Of a DNA stretch of 10,369 nt, positions 1 through 6,970 are shown piece by piece (within the stretch, counting starts at the first letter, position 1; every line of letters begins with the position of its first letter). A program made the position numbers and the translations under genes. The notes beneath the pieces were generated by a model. The model ran no database searches. It worked only from the letters and a program-made list of their open reading frames with translations, and had not been told where the DNA came from. Source of the DNA: Bacteroidales bacterium UBA1769. Lineage in GTDB: Bacteria; Bacteroidota; Bacteroidia; Bacteroidales; UBA932. The stretch spans positions 1 to 10,369 of the forward strand of contig DCGV01000138.1 in assembly GCA_002314725.1 (NCBI GenBank), written 5' to 3'.

Positions 1-366
1 GACCTCTGTATCGAGTCTTGTTGTTATGCACGGACACTGGTCACTCATGTCAAACAGACCGAGGGCTCTGCGCCAGACAAGGTTGAAGCGGATGTTTTCG
101 TAAAGCTGAATATCGTTGCAGCGTGCTCCCTCTTTGAGAATACGCATCGCACAGAGAATACGGATATCCTTCGTAGGCGCACCCATCTTGCTGTCAACAT
201 ACAGAGGACGGAATATCTCCTCATCAATACATGAGGTGACATTCTTGTAGAACTGGTTGTGCCATGCCATAGGGTCATCTATCTCATCGCTCTCACGCTT
301 GCACATCACCATGGATGGGCTTGAGAACAACCCGAGTTGCTTGATATTTTCGCTTTTTTTGAACAT
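1..366 (-). CDS. IS transposase, N-terminal part (DUF772 / IS1182-IS5-like), cut by window edge
   Basis: This is the first 122 codons of a transposase whose 3' end lies beyond position 1. The reading frame stays open from ATG at 366 to the window edge. The protein begins MFKKSENIKQLGLFSSPS. Around residues 45-105 it shows the pattern of the DUF772 transposase N-terminal domain: FRPLYVDSKMGAPTKDIR, then an aliphatic helix (ILCAMRILKEG), an NDIQLYENIRFN segment and WRRALGLFDM. In IS1182/IS5-like elements this domain precedes the DDE catalytic domain, which is not in the window. I chose the 366 start because upstream DNA turns non-coding and a possible promoter lies 25-54 bases before it. It reads in the same direction as the glycan operon but is a separate mobile unit. 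The family call is good. The exact IS name cannot be given and whether the element is intact cannot be seen. Confidence 0.8.
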   Translation of the reverse strand, partial: MFKKSENIKQLGLFSSPSMVMCKRESDEIDDPMAWHNQFYKNVTSCIDEEIFRPLYVDSKMGAPTKDIRILCAMRILKEGARCNDIQLYENIRFNLVWRRALGLFDMSDQCPCITTRLDTEV

Positions 367-390
367 CTTGATAGGTCTTGATTTCGACTA

Positions 391-420
391 TAAAGGTAAA
401 CAAAATCTCCAGACCACAAA
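391..420 (-). promoter_or_regulatory. possible Bacteroidota-type promoter for the transposase
   Basis: On the minus strand TTTG (420-417) is followed after 18 bases by TACCTTTA (398-391). The Bacteroides consensus is TTTG then TAnnTTTG with about 19-21 bases between, so the -7 box matches at seven of eight positions and the spacing is one base short. It would place transcription start about 15-20 bases ahead of the transposase ATG at 366. In AT-rich DNA such matches occur by chance, so this is tentative. Confidence 0.3.
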
Positions 421-462
421 ATTTCAAAGAACAATCTAGTGTTGTAAACAAACGTAATAATT

Positions 463-505
463 ATAGTTGGCTGAATGGCTGACTTTTTAAAGCGGACTCA
501 ACTAT
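463..505. repeat. short inverted repeat (7-bp arms, 29-base loop)
   Basis: Arms ATAGTTG (463-469) and CAACTAT (499-505) are perfect complements separated by 29 bases. The loop also holds the near repeat AGCCATTCAGCC (read on the minus strand). The stem is AT-rich and weak. It lies 48 bases downstream of the operon's last stop codon, so it could contribute to transcript termination, mark the IS boundary, or be chance. Confidence 0.35.
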
Positions 506-552
506 CATTTATCTGTGGTATAAACTTTACCAAGTTGTTTTTCAAATATTAC

Positions 553-1137
553 TTATCCCCTTGCATCCAACGCAATAACATGGCCATCCATAACCTGCCC
601 ATAACGAGAACATAGAAAAACGATAGAATTACATATTGTGTTTAACGAAAGATGAGTTAACGAATCCGTATAAAGTCCATTACACACAACACCTTTTTTT
701 GACAAGATGATTGCCATGACACGAATCATACACTCAACTTTATATCGAATAATGTTGGCTTCAACTAGGTCATCAGTGCATATCATTACAGCGACACATA
801 TCGAGGCATTCGTAAATTTTCCGGCCAAATGCTCAGCCATGTCCAGAATCTGTTTAGCTATTGCCTTATGATCTTGATACGACCTCAATTCAGTCATTAT
901 GACAACATGCTGATAGGAAGCACTGGCATCACAACATACTTGTAGTTGCTCTCTTTGTGCAACTGCACGAAATGCGGTATTGTATGCGAAAGAATCGGTT
1001 ATCAGAAATACGCTGTCGCCAGCAAGCGATCCACCAGAATAGCTTGAGCTCAAGGATTGGCAACTACGCGAGTCAACAATATGTTCAATATAGACAGGTT
1101 TTCCTATCCAGCGTTTAATACGTGTCTTCAGCTTCAT
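553..1137 (-). CDS. degenerate SDR-like protein (possible pseudo-dehydrogenase), last gene of the operon
   Basis: This 194-residue protein has no clear catalytic signature but appears to be a decayed short-chain dehydrogenase. Its N-terminus (MKLKTRIKRW, then about 28 residues to SSYSGGSLAG) parallels the roughly 40-residue pre-Rossmann extension of the SDR encoded just upstream (MKL..., YSTGSVVGNGLSG). Residues 43-70 (VFLITD through LQVCCD) match the first beta-alpha-beta unit, but the glycine-rich TGxxxGxG loop is replaced by TDSFAYNTAF. The C-terminus, IVFLCSRYGQVMDGHVIAL followed by DARG, resembles the SDR ending 'FLxSxxxxxxTGxxIxVDGG'. The region of the YxxxK motif reads RYKVECMIR, with no lysine at the expected place. 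At 194 residues it is about 50-60 short of a classical SDR. Its ATG overlaps the upstream stop (ATGA, 1137-1134), implying coupled translation. It may be a non-catalytic partner of the upstream SDR. The homology is read by eye and is uncertain. Confidence 0.55.
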   Translation of the reverse strand: MKLKTRIKRWIGKPVYIEHIVDSRSCQSLSSSYSGGSLAGDSVFLITDSFAYNTAFRAVAQREQLQVCCDASASYQHVVIMTELRSYQDHKAIAKQILDMAEHLAGKFTNASICVAVMICTDDLVEANIIRYKVECMIRVMAIILSKKGVVCNGLYTDSLTHLSLNTICNSIVFLCSRYGQVMDGHVIALDARG

Positions 1138-1988
1138 AATTGTTCGCCAGCAAATGCCTGAATTGTTTTACCCGACAAATACGATGCCACTCCTCCCCCA
1201 GCGACAAAAGCCACCAAAGCTGCCATTTCCTCTGGTATGATTAAGTGATTCAGTAAATTAGTGCATCGGGATATATCTGATTGATATTGCCCTACTCCCA
1301 TCGGAGTAACTACCGTACCAGGAGCGATGTTGACAATCGACACTTTTCCAGCATAAACTGGTGCTATACATTCCACATATCGCACCAGTCCGATTTTTGA
1401 AATGGCATAAGCAGTGTGACTAAATCGAAGGGAATAAGCAAGAATAGAAGCAATATTGATAATACAACCATGCACACATTCTTGGCTCATCATATCTGCG
1501 ATAATAGGAACCAAAGTAGTCACACTATCAAAATTGACACTCATCAATTGCCTCCACTCCAATTCGTCCAAATTTATCCTTCCACACTTATCGGCCTCAT
1601 GCATCATTCCCGCACAGTTTATCCAAATAGAAATCGGATAGTCATGCATAACCTTTCGCGCGAACTCACCCAGACAATCAATCTGCATAAGATCCATCGG
1701 CAATAAGACAGGAGCCTGATTCATGCCAAATTCCAACTGTGCCAACGAATGTTCCAATACACCCATCGATTTGTCTGTCATTACGACACGACATCCCTCA
1801 TGAATGAACCGCTGAACAATGGCACGTCCAATACCACCTCCAGCACCAGTTACAAGGGCTGTTTTCCCGCTCAAACCGTTACCAACCACACTGCCTGTAC
1901 TGTATTTTCGCCGCAGTGTCTCATCATAAATGAGAGGTCGTATTTTTTCATAACACAACCGACCTTTTACATAATCGAGTAGTTTCAT
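1134..1988 (-). CDS. short-chain dehydrogenase/reductase (classical SDR)
   Basis: This is a 284-residue NAD(P)-dependent oxidoreductase, probably acting on a sugar or sugar-alcohol precursor of the glycan. The substrate cannot be read from sequence. Cofactor loop TGAGGGIG is at 47-54, an acidic residue closes beta-2 (VVMTD, D72) and suggests NAD(H), and the structural motif NCAG is at 124-127. The catalytic set is complete: Ser181 (IINIAS), Tyr194 and Lys198 (YAISK). VNIAPGTVVTPMG follows, as in classical SDRs. About 40 residues precede the Rossmann fold, longer than usual. I take ATG at 1988 (TGATG, sharing one base with the deacetylase stop) over a GTG one codon upstream. The 3' end overlaps the next gene by 4 nt. 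The downstream protein looks like a decayed paralogue of this enzyme. Confidence 0.9.
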   Translation of the reverse strand: MKLLDYVKGRLCYEKIRPLIYDETLRRKYSTGSVVGNGLSGKTALVTGAGGGIGRAIVQRFIHEGCRVVMTDKSMGVLEHSLAQLEFGMNQAPVLLPMDLMQIDCLGEFARKVMHDYPISIWINCAGMMHEADKCGRINLDELEWRQLMSVNFDSVTTLVPIIADMMSQECVHGCIINIASILAYSLRFSHTAYAISKIGLVRYVECIAPVYAGKVSIVNIAPGTVVTPMGVGQYQSDISRCTNLLNHLIIPEEMAALVAFVAGGGVASYLSGKTIQAFAGEQL

Positions 1989-2731
1989 CACAATATAGGT
2001 ATAATTCTAGGAATCCGCCACAAAGTCACTCCTCTACGTACATGTCCGCCATAACCATCCAATTGAGCACAAAAACCTGCTTTTTTTGCAACAACGGTTT
2101 TATGTGGATTGGCCAATCCCCCAGGAATGGCACAACACGATATCTTTCTATCCAACATTTTCTCTAAATTATATTTGTTCATCAACAATTCCTGCACTTG
2201 TTCCTCTTCAGTCAGTAAAGCCATATCTGGATGAGTCACCGTATGGGCACCTATCGTGCAAAGAGTATCTCTGCTCAATTCCAACAATTGGGATGCATTC
2301 ATCATCATAGGGGCATCACTACGTGGTTTGAACGTAGTTCCCAGAAATCCATCAGCCACGAAAAGGCAATAAGGGATGCCATATTTCCTAAATATGGGAA
2401 CAGCCTCCTGATAATTGTCCAAATATCCATCGTCCAACGTTACACATATCCACTTTTTGTCAAGTCGCAACAACGAACGTAAATTCAATGGACGTTCCAC
2501 TTCATTCAGCACCACGCCAATAGAAACGAACTTTTTCCCTTGCCTGAGATTGTCGGAAATCAGGGTTTCCAACATACGTGGTGTAATTGTCCACCGTGCA
2601 CATGGCACACCATTGCAAGTAGCATCAGGCAACTGAAATTCCCCCGTAACACGATGCAACATCCAAATATCCCCCAAGGCAGGATAAGCCAGATGAGACA
2701 GATAACACAAGATTTTTCTCCAAGTAATCAT
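1988..2731 (-). CDS. polysaccharide deacetylase family protein (CE4 / NodB-like)
   Basis: This 247-residue protein has a NodB-type deacetylase fold, predicted to remove N- or O-acetyl groups from a glycan with a metal-dependent mechanism. Motif 1 is VTLDDGYLDN (D100 and D101; the second Asp is the usual metal ligand). Motif 2 is GAHTVTHPD (H163 and H167, the metal-binding histidines). A motif-3-like AIPGG is at 201-205, where related proteins have FAYPYG. The N-terminal stretch (RKILCYLSHLAYPAL) is hydrophobic but short, and MLHRV is typical of small deacetylases in capsule loci. ATG at 2731 overlaps the previous stop (ATGA). A GTG 18 bases upstream also gives an open frame but would overlap by 22 nt. 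It is one base short of separation from the SDR gene, so the two are probably coupled. Whether it works in the cytoplasm on a lipid-linked intermediate or outside the cell is not clear. Confidence 0.87.
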   Translation of the reverse strand: MITWRKILCYLSHLAYPALGDIWMLHRVTGEFQLPDATCNGVPCARWTITPRMLETLISDNLRQGKKFVSIGVVLNEVERPLNLRSLLRLDKKWICVTLDDGYLDNYQEAVPIFRKYGIPYCLFVADGFLGTTFKPRSDAPMMMNASQLLELSRDTLCTIGAHTVTHPDMALLTEEEQVQELLMNKYNLEKMLDRKISCCAIPGGLANPHKTVVAKKAGFCAQLDGYGGHVRRGVTLWRIPRIIPIL

Positions 2732-3807
2732 TTTGGTGATGATTGACACAACAACTTGGTTATCCCTATATCTTTCAGATAGCTGTCTGGAAACGGCTCT
2801 TTATATACAATCTTGTGCTTGCGGCAACGTCGGAAATACCGGTCAGTCTTGATTAGAATTTTCTTCAATAAGCTTTTATACTCGGATGGGGTTTCAGAAG
2901 GTTTGAGAATATCGGACAAAATATACTCGTAATCCTTTTCGAGGTACATTGAATCATAGTCAAGAGGAAACGGGACAACACCCAGATATTCATTGCAAAT
3001 TCTCGTCAGTATCCCAACGGTCGATGCAAGTGCAGATTCCCTCCAGATTGAATCCAGATATCCAAAATCCAATTGCTCTGCATACCGTCTCAGGAACATA
3101 GTCCAATCCACCAGATGCCTCAAGGAGATGCCGGACCACGCCAAATGCGAAATCGTGTGCATCATCATATGCAGGGCGCAAATATTCCTTTCGGGGAACA
3201 TGATGCCAGGATAATCGGGATCAATTTCGGGATTCTGATCAAATCTTGTAGCGAATTCCCGTCCCAACACATTGTTTGCGTGATTCAGGTCATAGTTCAT
3301 CTTCAAATGATTCTCCACTTCGACTCCATCATAACTGAAAGCACAGTGCTTTTCATCCTCCGACTTTATTTGAACCCCACTGGAAACAAACAATTCATTC
3401 GACTCAGAATAGTGCCCTAACGTATATATGTCAATATCACCACACTCCCTAAGAGCAGGATTAGGATAGGACCTGGAGAATCCGAGCCCCTTCAATATCA
3501 TCAAAGGGATATCATGGACAGCAAGCGCATCTCTCAACTTAAAGACAACCTGTTTCTGATGGAGATTTCTCTGCTTCAGAGGAACCACCAGAAAGCCCCA
3601 TTTCGTCTTCTGTTGCAGGGAAAGATTGTTCTTTGATTTATTCACCCCATCGAAGGCCAATGCCAGCACTTCCTGCTTCTGCGCCTGAGAAAATAGTTCA
3701 TCCCATTCCACTGAAGAGAATTTGAATTCTGCCGAAACGTTCGTCCCCAATGCAACAGACAACGCCTCAAACAACGACAATCGGATACTTGAAATTTGTT
3801 TTTTCAT
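2728..3807 (-). CDS. nucleotidyltransferase family protein (NTP_transf_5), DxD intact
   Basis: This 359-residue member of the NTP_transf_5 family (polymerase-beta-like nucleotidyltransferase fold) carries the family hallmarks. These are IPLMILKGLGFSRSYPNP at about 100-117 (LKG at 105-107), ECGDIDIY at 121-128 with D124 and D126 as predicted metal ligands, a downstream VEVENHLKM (about 163-170), and the helical SLRHLVDWTMFL segment in the C-terminal half. Family members occur in capsule loci, exosortase-type loci and lasso-peptide clusters, generally without a known substrate. It starts 3 nt after the preceding GT2 stop and overlaps the deacetylase by 4 nt. It is the apparently active counterpart of the degenerate relative at 8509-9444. 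A role in transferring a nucleotide or nucleotide-derived phosphate group onto a glycan or peptide is plausible but inferred. Confidence 0.87.
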   Translation of the reverse strand: MKKQISSIRLSLFEALSVALGTNVSAEFKFSSVEWDELFSQAQKQEVLALAFDGVNKSKNNLSLQQKTKWGFLVVPLKQRNLHQKQVVFKLRDALAVHDIPLMILKGLGFSRSYPNPALRECGDIDIYTLGHYSESNELFVSSGVQIKSEDEKHCAFSYDGVEVENHLKMNYDLNHANNVLGREFATRFDQNPEIDPDYPGIMFPERNICALHMMMHTISHLAWSGISLRHLVDWTMFLRRYAEQLDFGYLDSIWRESALASTVGILTRICNEYLGVVPFPLDYDSMYLEKDYEYILSDILKPSETPSEYKSLLKKILIKTDRYFRRCRKHKIVYKEPFPDSYLKDIGITKLLCQSSPK

Positions 3808-3810
3808 TCA

Positions 3811-4506
3811 TTAATTAGTATTATCTGACGAATTACTCTCATTCCTTGCTGCCATAATGCGTGCTCTCAATACTGCCGCATAATCCTTGAATTCTTTCTC
3901 TCTGTTCGTCTTGCCATAATTGGAGTTATGGACGCGACGATCTGTGGCAATGATATCTATCTTCCTTATTGTCAGTCCATTTTGCTTTAGTCCATGTTCC
4001 CACTCCATAATCTCCCCCGTATTCAACGAAGGATTAAAGTTGCCAATTGAATCAAATGCGGATTTTCTGGTAAGGACTGCTCCTGTAAATAGTCCGAAAT
4101 ATGGTTCTTCCTTGATCGGAGTATGTCGTTTCTGTTCTTCAGTCATTCCCGGTGTGTAAAAGTCCTTCACCTTTGCCATCACTGCAGCAGTATCTTCATC
4201 AAAGGCATCATAAATTGCCCTTAGCGCACCATCACGCATGATGTCATCATGGTCATGGAACATAATGAAAACCCCTTGGGCAATTTTCAGTCCTATATTC
4301 TTCGCAACGACCTGTCCCCTGCAGACTTCCTGACGATGTACGATACATCCATTTCTTGCCGCAATCTCGGACGTATTGTCTCTTGACCCGTCATCAATTA
4401 CAATTATCTCGACATCCATCTCCTGAGCCTTGATATGGTCAAGGGCTTCCTGCAAAAAATTACTGCCGTTCTTGACAGGGATGATTATAGAAATGAGTTC
4501 ATTCAT
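3811..4506 (-). CDS. family 2 glycosyltransferase (single domain)
   Basis: This is a 231-residue GT-A fold transferase. ISIIIPVKNGSNFLQEALDH begins the nucleotide-binding half, IIVIDDGS holds D38 and D39, and FHDHDDIM (D85 to D88) stands where most relatives have DSDD, so the metal-binding Asp is kept. TGAVLTRKSAF and TGEIMEWEHGLKQNG form the acceptor side, with MEWE in the place of the usual catalytic 'ED' region. The end (ATDRRVHNSNYG, then NREKEFKDYAAVLRARIMAA) is a distinctive tail rather than a membrane anchor, so the enzyme is probably cytosolic or peripheral. It is shorter than typical GT2 enzymes (about 250-330) but looks complete. ATG at 4506 overlaps the preceding stop by 4 nt. Donor and acceptor are unknown. 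Confidence 0.85.
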   Translation of the reverse strand: MNELISIIIPVKNGSNFLQEALDHIKAQEMDVEIIVIDDGSRDNTSEIAARNGCIVHRQEVCRGQVVAKNIGLKIAQGVFIMFHDHDDIMRDGALRAIYDAFDEDTAAVMAKVKDFYTPGMTEEQKRHTPIKEEPYFGLFTGAVLTRKSAFDSIGNFNPSLNTGEIMEWEHGLKQNGLTIRKIDIIATDRRVHNSNYGKTNREKEFKDYAAVLRARIMAARNESNSSDNTN

Positions 4507-6467
4507 TTTCGATGGGTCATTTTATTCTTGATAAAACTGAGGGCTACGTTTGGATTATACAAGGAGACATATTGGGAATAGCTCTGTGTTTCCTTCATGA
4601 TTCGCACGAGAAAATGCTCCTGCTCATTATAGAGCGAAGCTGAAGTTGTTATCTGCTCATCGATAGATGACAGGTAATTCTTGACGAAGTTATATTTCTC
4701 CTCTGTATCAATTATCAGAGACTCCACATAGAAAAGTTTGATGCCATCCAAAGAAATACAATTTCTTCTCAAATAAGCAACGAGATAGTTGAACGCTTCA
4801 AAATAATGGAACCCCCTATTTGGGTTGTGCATGGCCGAAGTAGGTCGTTGATAATAGTGATATGCATTGTGTCCCCTAAAAGCATAAACAGAGACATTGG
4901 TCAAATCACATGAATATGAAAAGGCAATGTCTTCCGCCCCACATTTAACAATGGGATGTGTTATTTTATGCTCATCAAGGAATGATTTTCTGAATATCCT
5001 TGCCCAGACAACAGGAGGGAAATTAACCTGCATTACTTTTGAAGACAGCCAAGAACCTTGAGCACTGACCAAATCGAATGAACTGACAGTGTTCTTTTTT
5101 ATGTCATCATATTCTTTCACATAATATGAATTAATTACTAAATCAGCGTTTTGACTTTTAATCTTATCATACATTTCCTCAAGGAAACCAGCATCAATCC
5201 AATCATCCGAATCCATAAAATAAACATACTCCCCACGAGCCACCTTCAGTGCCGTGTTTCTGGCATTGCTTACCCCCATATTCTCCTTCAAGTCTATCAG
5301 CTGGATTCTATTGTCCTCGACGGCCACCTGTTTTACCATATCGAGCGACCTGTCGGTCGAACAATCATTCACACAAATTATTTCCAAATTGTGAAAAGTC
5401 TGCTCACACACACTTTTCAAGCATCTGCCAACATATTGCTCTGTGTTGTATATAGGGATTATGACCGAAATTTTCACTTTCATCTTATTTTTAATTCGTT
5501 CCATAGTTGTGTATCTAACCCAAGGCTCCCTGCCTATTCTTTTTGACATCTCTTCAAAAGAACTGGATTGAATAATGTTCCCGATGGCATACTTGTCAAA
5601 ATCAGAAAGACATACTCCTGACTTGTCAAAGTACTCCGACAGACTTTCCAAGTATCGTTTCACCTCCAAGAATCCACGTTCATTACAAATCCCAGAAAAT
5701 AAATCTGCGTTATATAACTTAAGCTTAAAAGAACTTTTGTAGATTCCGGAACCAAAATAATTGACGATGTCTCTATAAAACCTAACGGTGTTTACATTGA
5801 ATGGAGAAATTGTGTTTGTTATACTTTTCTTGTTTTTTCGGTAGTGATAGGTCGGACCGGCAAACGCATAGATGGAATCGGCATGCATACTGGATACGAT
5901 ATGAAAAAATATATCTTCTCCGATATTATATTCAACAGGGCATGTACATTTAATAGAAGCCAAAAAAGGTCTTCTAAATAAATGAGCAAACATTGATGGA
6001 TTGGTGTAATTGGCAGATATCTCTTTGCTGATAAAAAATCCATTCTCTGTAACATGAGGAGAACCTAACCATATCAGAGGCTCTGAAGATTCGGGCATCT
6101 CCTTGACTATGTTTGCATTATATACAATATCGGCACCCCGTGCCTCAGCAACTGAATACAATGACTCAAAATAATTTTCATCTATCCAATCATCCGAGTC
6201 AACGAAACCTATGTACTGTCCGGAAGCTATTGACAACCCGACATTTCTGGCCGCCCCAGGTCCGGAATTAGCTTTTTGCTGTATATATCTGATTCTGCTA
6301 TCTTTTTCAGCGTATGATTCAAGAATTTGAGACGATCCGTCAGTAGAACAGTCATCTATGCAAATAATCTCAATATCTTTGAGTGTTTGGGAACAAACAC
6401 TGTCAAGACATTGGCATAGAAAAGGAGCAGTATTATATACTGGAACAATTATTGAGATTTTTGGCAT
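4503..6467 (-). CDS. double-domain family 2 glycosyltransferase
   Basis: This 654-residue protein contains two complete GT2 domains in tandem. Domain 1 (about 1-320) starts MPKISIIVPVYNTAPFL, with IDDCSTDGS (D38, D39), GFVDSDDWID (D90-D93) and NIGEDIFFH (E184, D185). Domain 2 (about 329-654) repeats the plan: VKISVIIPIYNTEQYVGRCL, VNDCSTDRS, YFMDSDDWID (about 418-425) and GAEDIAFSY (E512, D513). Both keep the metal-binding DSD and the base-like ED, so both are probably active and may add two sugars in sequence. I place the start at ATG 6467, one base after the PqqD-like stop, because the homology begins there. The frame is open back to 6500, but that part overlaps pqqD. An internal ATG (residue 329, MKVKISVIIPI) at the domain joint follows an A-rich stretch and could allow separate translation of domain 2. 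Confidence 0.92.
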   Translation of the reverse strand: MPKISIIVPVYNTAPFLCQCLDSVCSQTLKDIEIICIDDCSTDGSSQILESYAEKDSRIRYIQQKANSGPGAARNVGLSIASGQYIGFVDSDDWIDENYFESLYSVAEARGADIVYNANIVKEMPESSEPLIWLGSPHVTENGFFISKEISANYTNPSMFAHLFRRPFLASIKCTCPVEYNIGEDIFFHIVSSMHADSIYAFAGPTYHYRKNKKSITNTISPFNVNTVRFYRDIVNYFGSGIYKSSFKLKLYNADLFSGICNERGFLEVKRYLESLSEYFDKSGVCLSDFDKYAIGNIIQSSSFEEMSKRIGREPWVRYTTMERIKNKMKVKISVIIPIYNTEQYVGRCLKSVCEQTFHNLEIICVNDCSTDRSLDMVKQVAVEDNRIQLIDLKENMGVSNARNTALKVARGEYVYFMDSDDWIDAGFLEEMYDKIKSQNADLVINSYYVKEYDDIKKNTVSSFDLVSAQGSWLSSKVMQVNFPPVVWARIFRKSFLDEHKITHPIVKCGAEDIAFSYSCDLTNVSVYAFRGHNAYHYYQRPTSAMHNPNRGFHYFEAFNYLVAYLRRNCISLDGIKLFYVESLIIDTEEKYNFVKNYLSSIDEQITTSASLYNEQEHFLVRIMKETQSYSQYVSLYNPNVALSFIKNKMTHRK

Positions 6468-6468
6468 T

Positions 6469-6936
6469 TTATTTCTTCTTTGCCTCCCTTTGTGCAACAT
6501 CTTCCGTGTCCTGATTGAGTGACGAAAAGTCTGGAGTCCATCCTTCTTCTTCGCGAACCTCGTGAATAGGATCTGCTAATAGAAGTTCTTGTGCATCCTT
6601 GAACTCATCCCAACTGATTTCAAAGTGACAGTCTTTAGCATAATCACTGCTGACATCGCAAGTAGATATCGTCTCATCTTCTGGCGCAATCAGTTCTTTC
6701 TCAAGTAATTCCTTAACCAAGTTGTCAATACTATTAGGGAAGTCACCTGGACATCCTTCAAATGACATCACCTGTGCAATAATTGCATCGACAGAACATC
6801 CTTTAACTAAATTGTCAAAGATGCTTGATGTAAATGGATTCATTCCGTAGTACACTCCTGTTTCGGAATTGATGACAATAGCAAAACCATCGGTTATGTC
6901 TGCGAACATTTTCGCATCATTTAATTTATAAGCCAT
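6469..6936 (-). CDS. PqqD-like protein (RiPP recognition element) with acidic C-terminal tail
   Basis: This 155-residue protein has a PqqD-type winged-helix domain at about 5-88: FADITDGFAIVINSETGVYY (beta hairpin), GMNPFTSSIFDNL, then a helical stretch to LVKELLEKELI. PqqD domains usually bind leader peptides of ribosomal peptides, such as PqqA or lasso precursors, and deliver them to modifying enzymes. Residues about 90-155 form an extra, mostly acidic tail containing DPIHEVREEEGWTP (122-135) and ending in REAKKK. The tail lacks a fold I can name. The start at 6936 follows AAAAAAGAGAAAAA, a typical A-rich Bacteroidota initiation context. It is the only gene of the unit with a real upstream gap (34 nt to the end of the GT61-like remnant). 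It sits with an HprK-like kinase two genes upstream. No precursor peptide is visible in the window. Confidence 0.85.
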   Translation of the reverse strand: MAYKLNDAKMFADITDGFAIVINSETGVYYGMNPFTSSIFDNLVKGCSVDAIIAQVMSFEGCPGDFPNSIDNLVKELLEKELIAPEDETISTCDVSSDYAKDCHFEISWDEFKDAQELLLADPIHEVREEEGWTPDFSSLNQDTEDVAQREAKKK

Positions 6937-6970
6937 TTTTTCTCTTTTTTAAATATTTGATTACTCTTGA

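Larger units (their letters stand above)
367..552. other. non-coding gap between operon end and IS transposase
   Basis: This is AT-rich sequence with no supportable gene. It should contain the end of the insertion sequence, but I cannot place the terminal inverted repeat because the other end of the element is outside the window. Visible structure: a 9-base direct repeat GTAAACAAA at 396-404 and 444-452, and an inverted repeat at 463-469/499-505 (listed separately). I see no convincing GC-rich intrinsic terminator with a T tract for the operon that stops at 553. Confidence 0.6.

Noticed and set aside
45..278. A 77-codon minus-strand frame opposite in phase to the transposase
   Set aside because: The frame starting at 366 gives a clear transposase N-terminal domain over the same bases. 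This one is low-complexity in Arg/Ser/Cys and has no family pattern.
6937..6970. Place for a hidden precursor peptide before the pqqD-like gene
   Set aside because: Only 34 A/T-rich bases are free, too few for a precursor ORF, and no promoter-like TTTG/TAnnTTTG pair is present.
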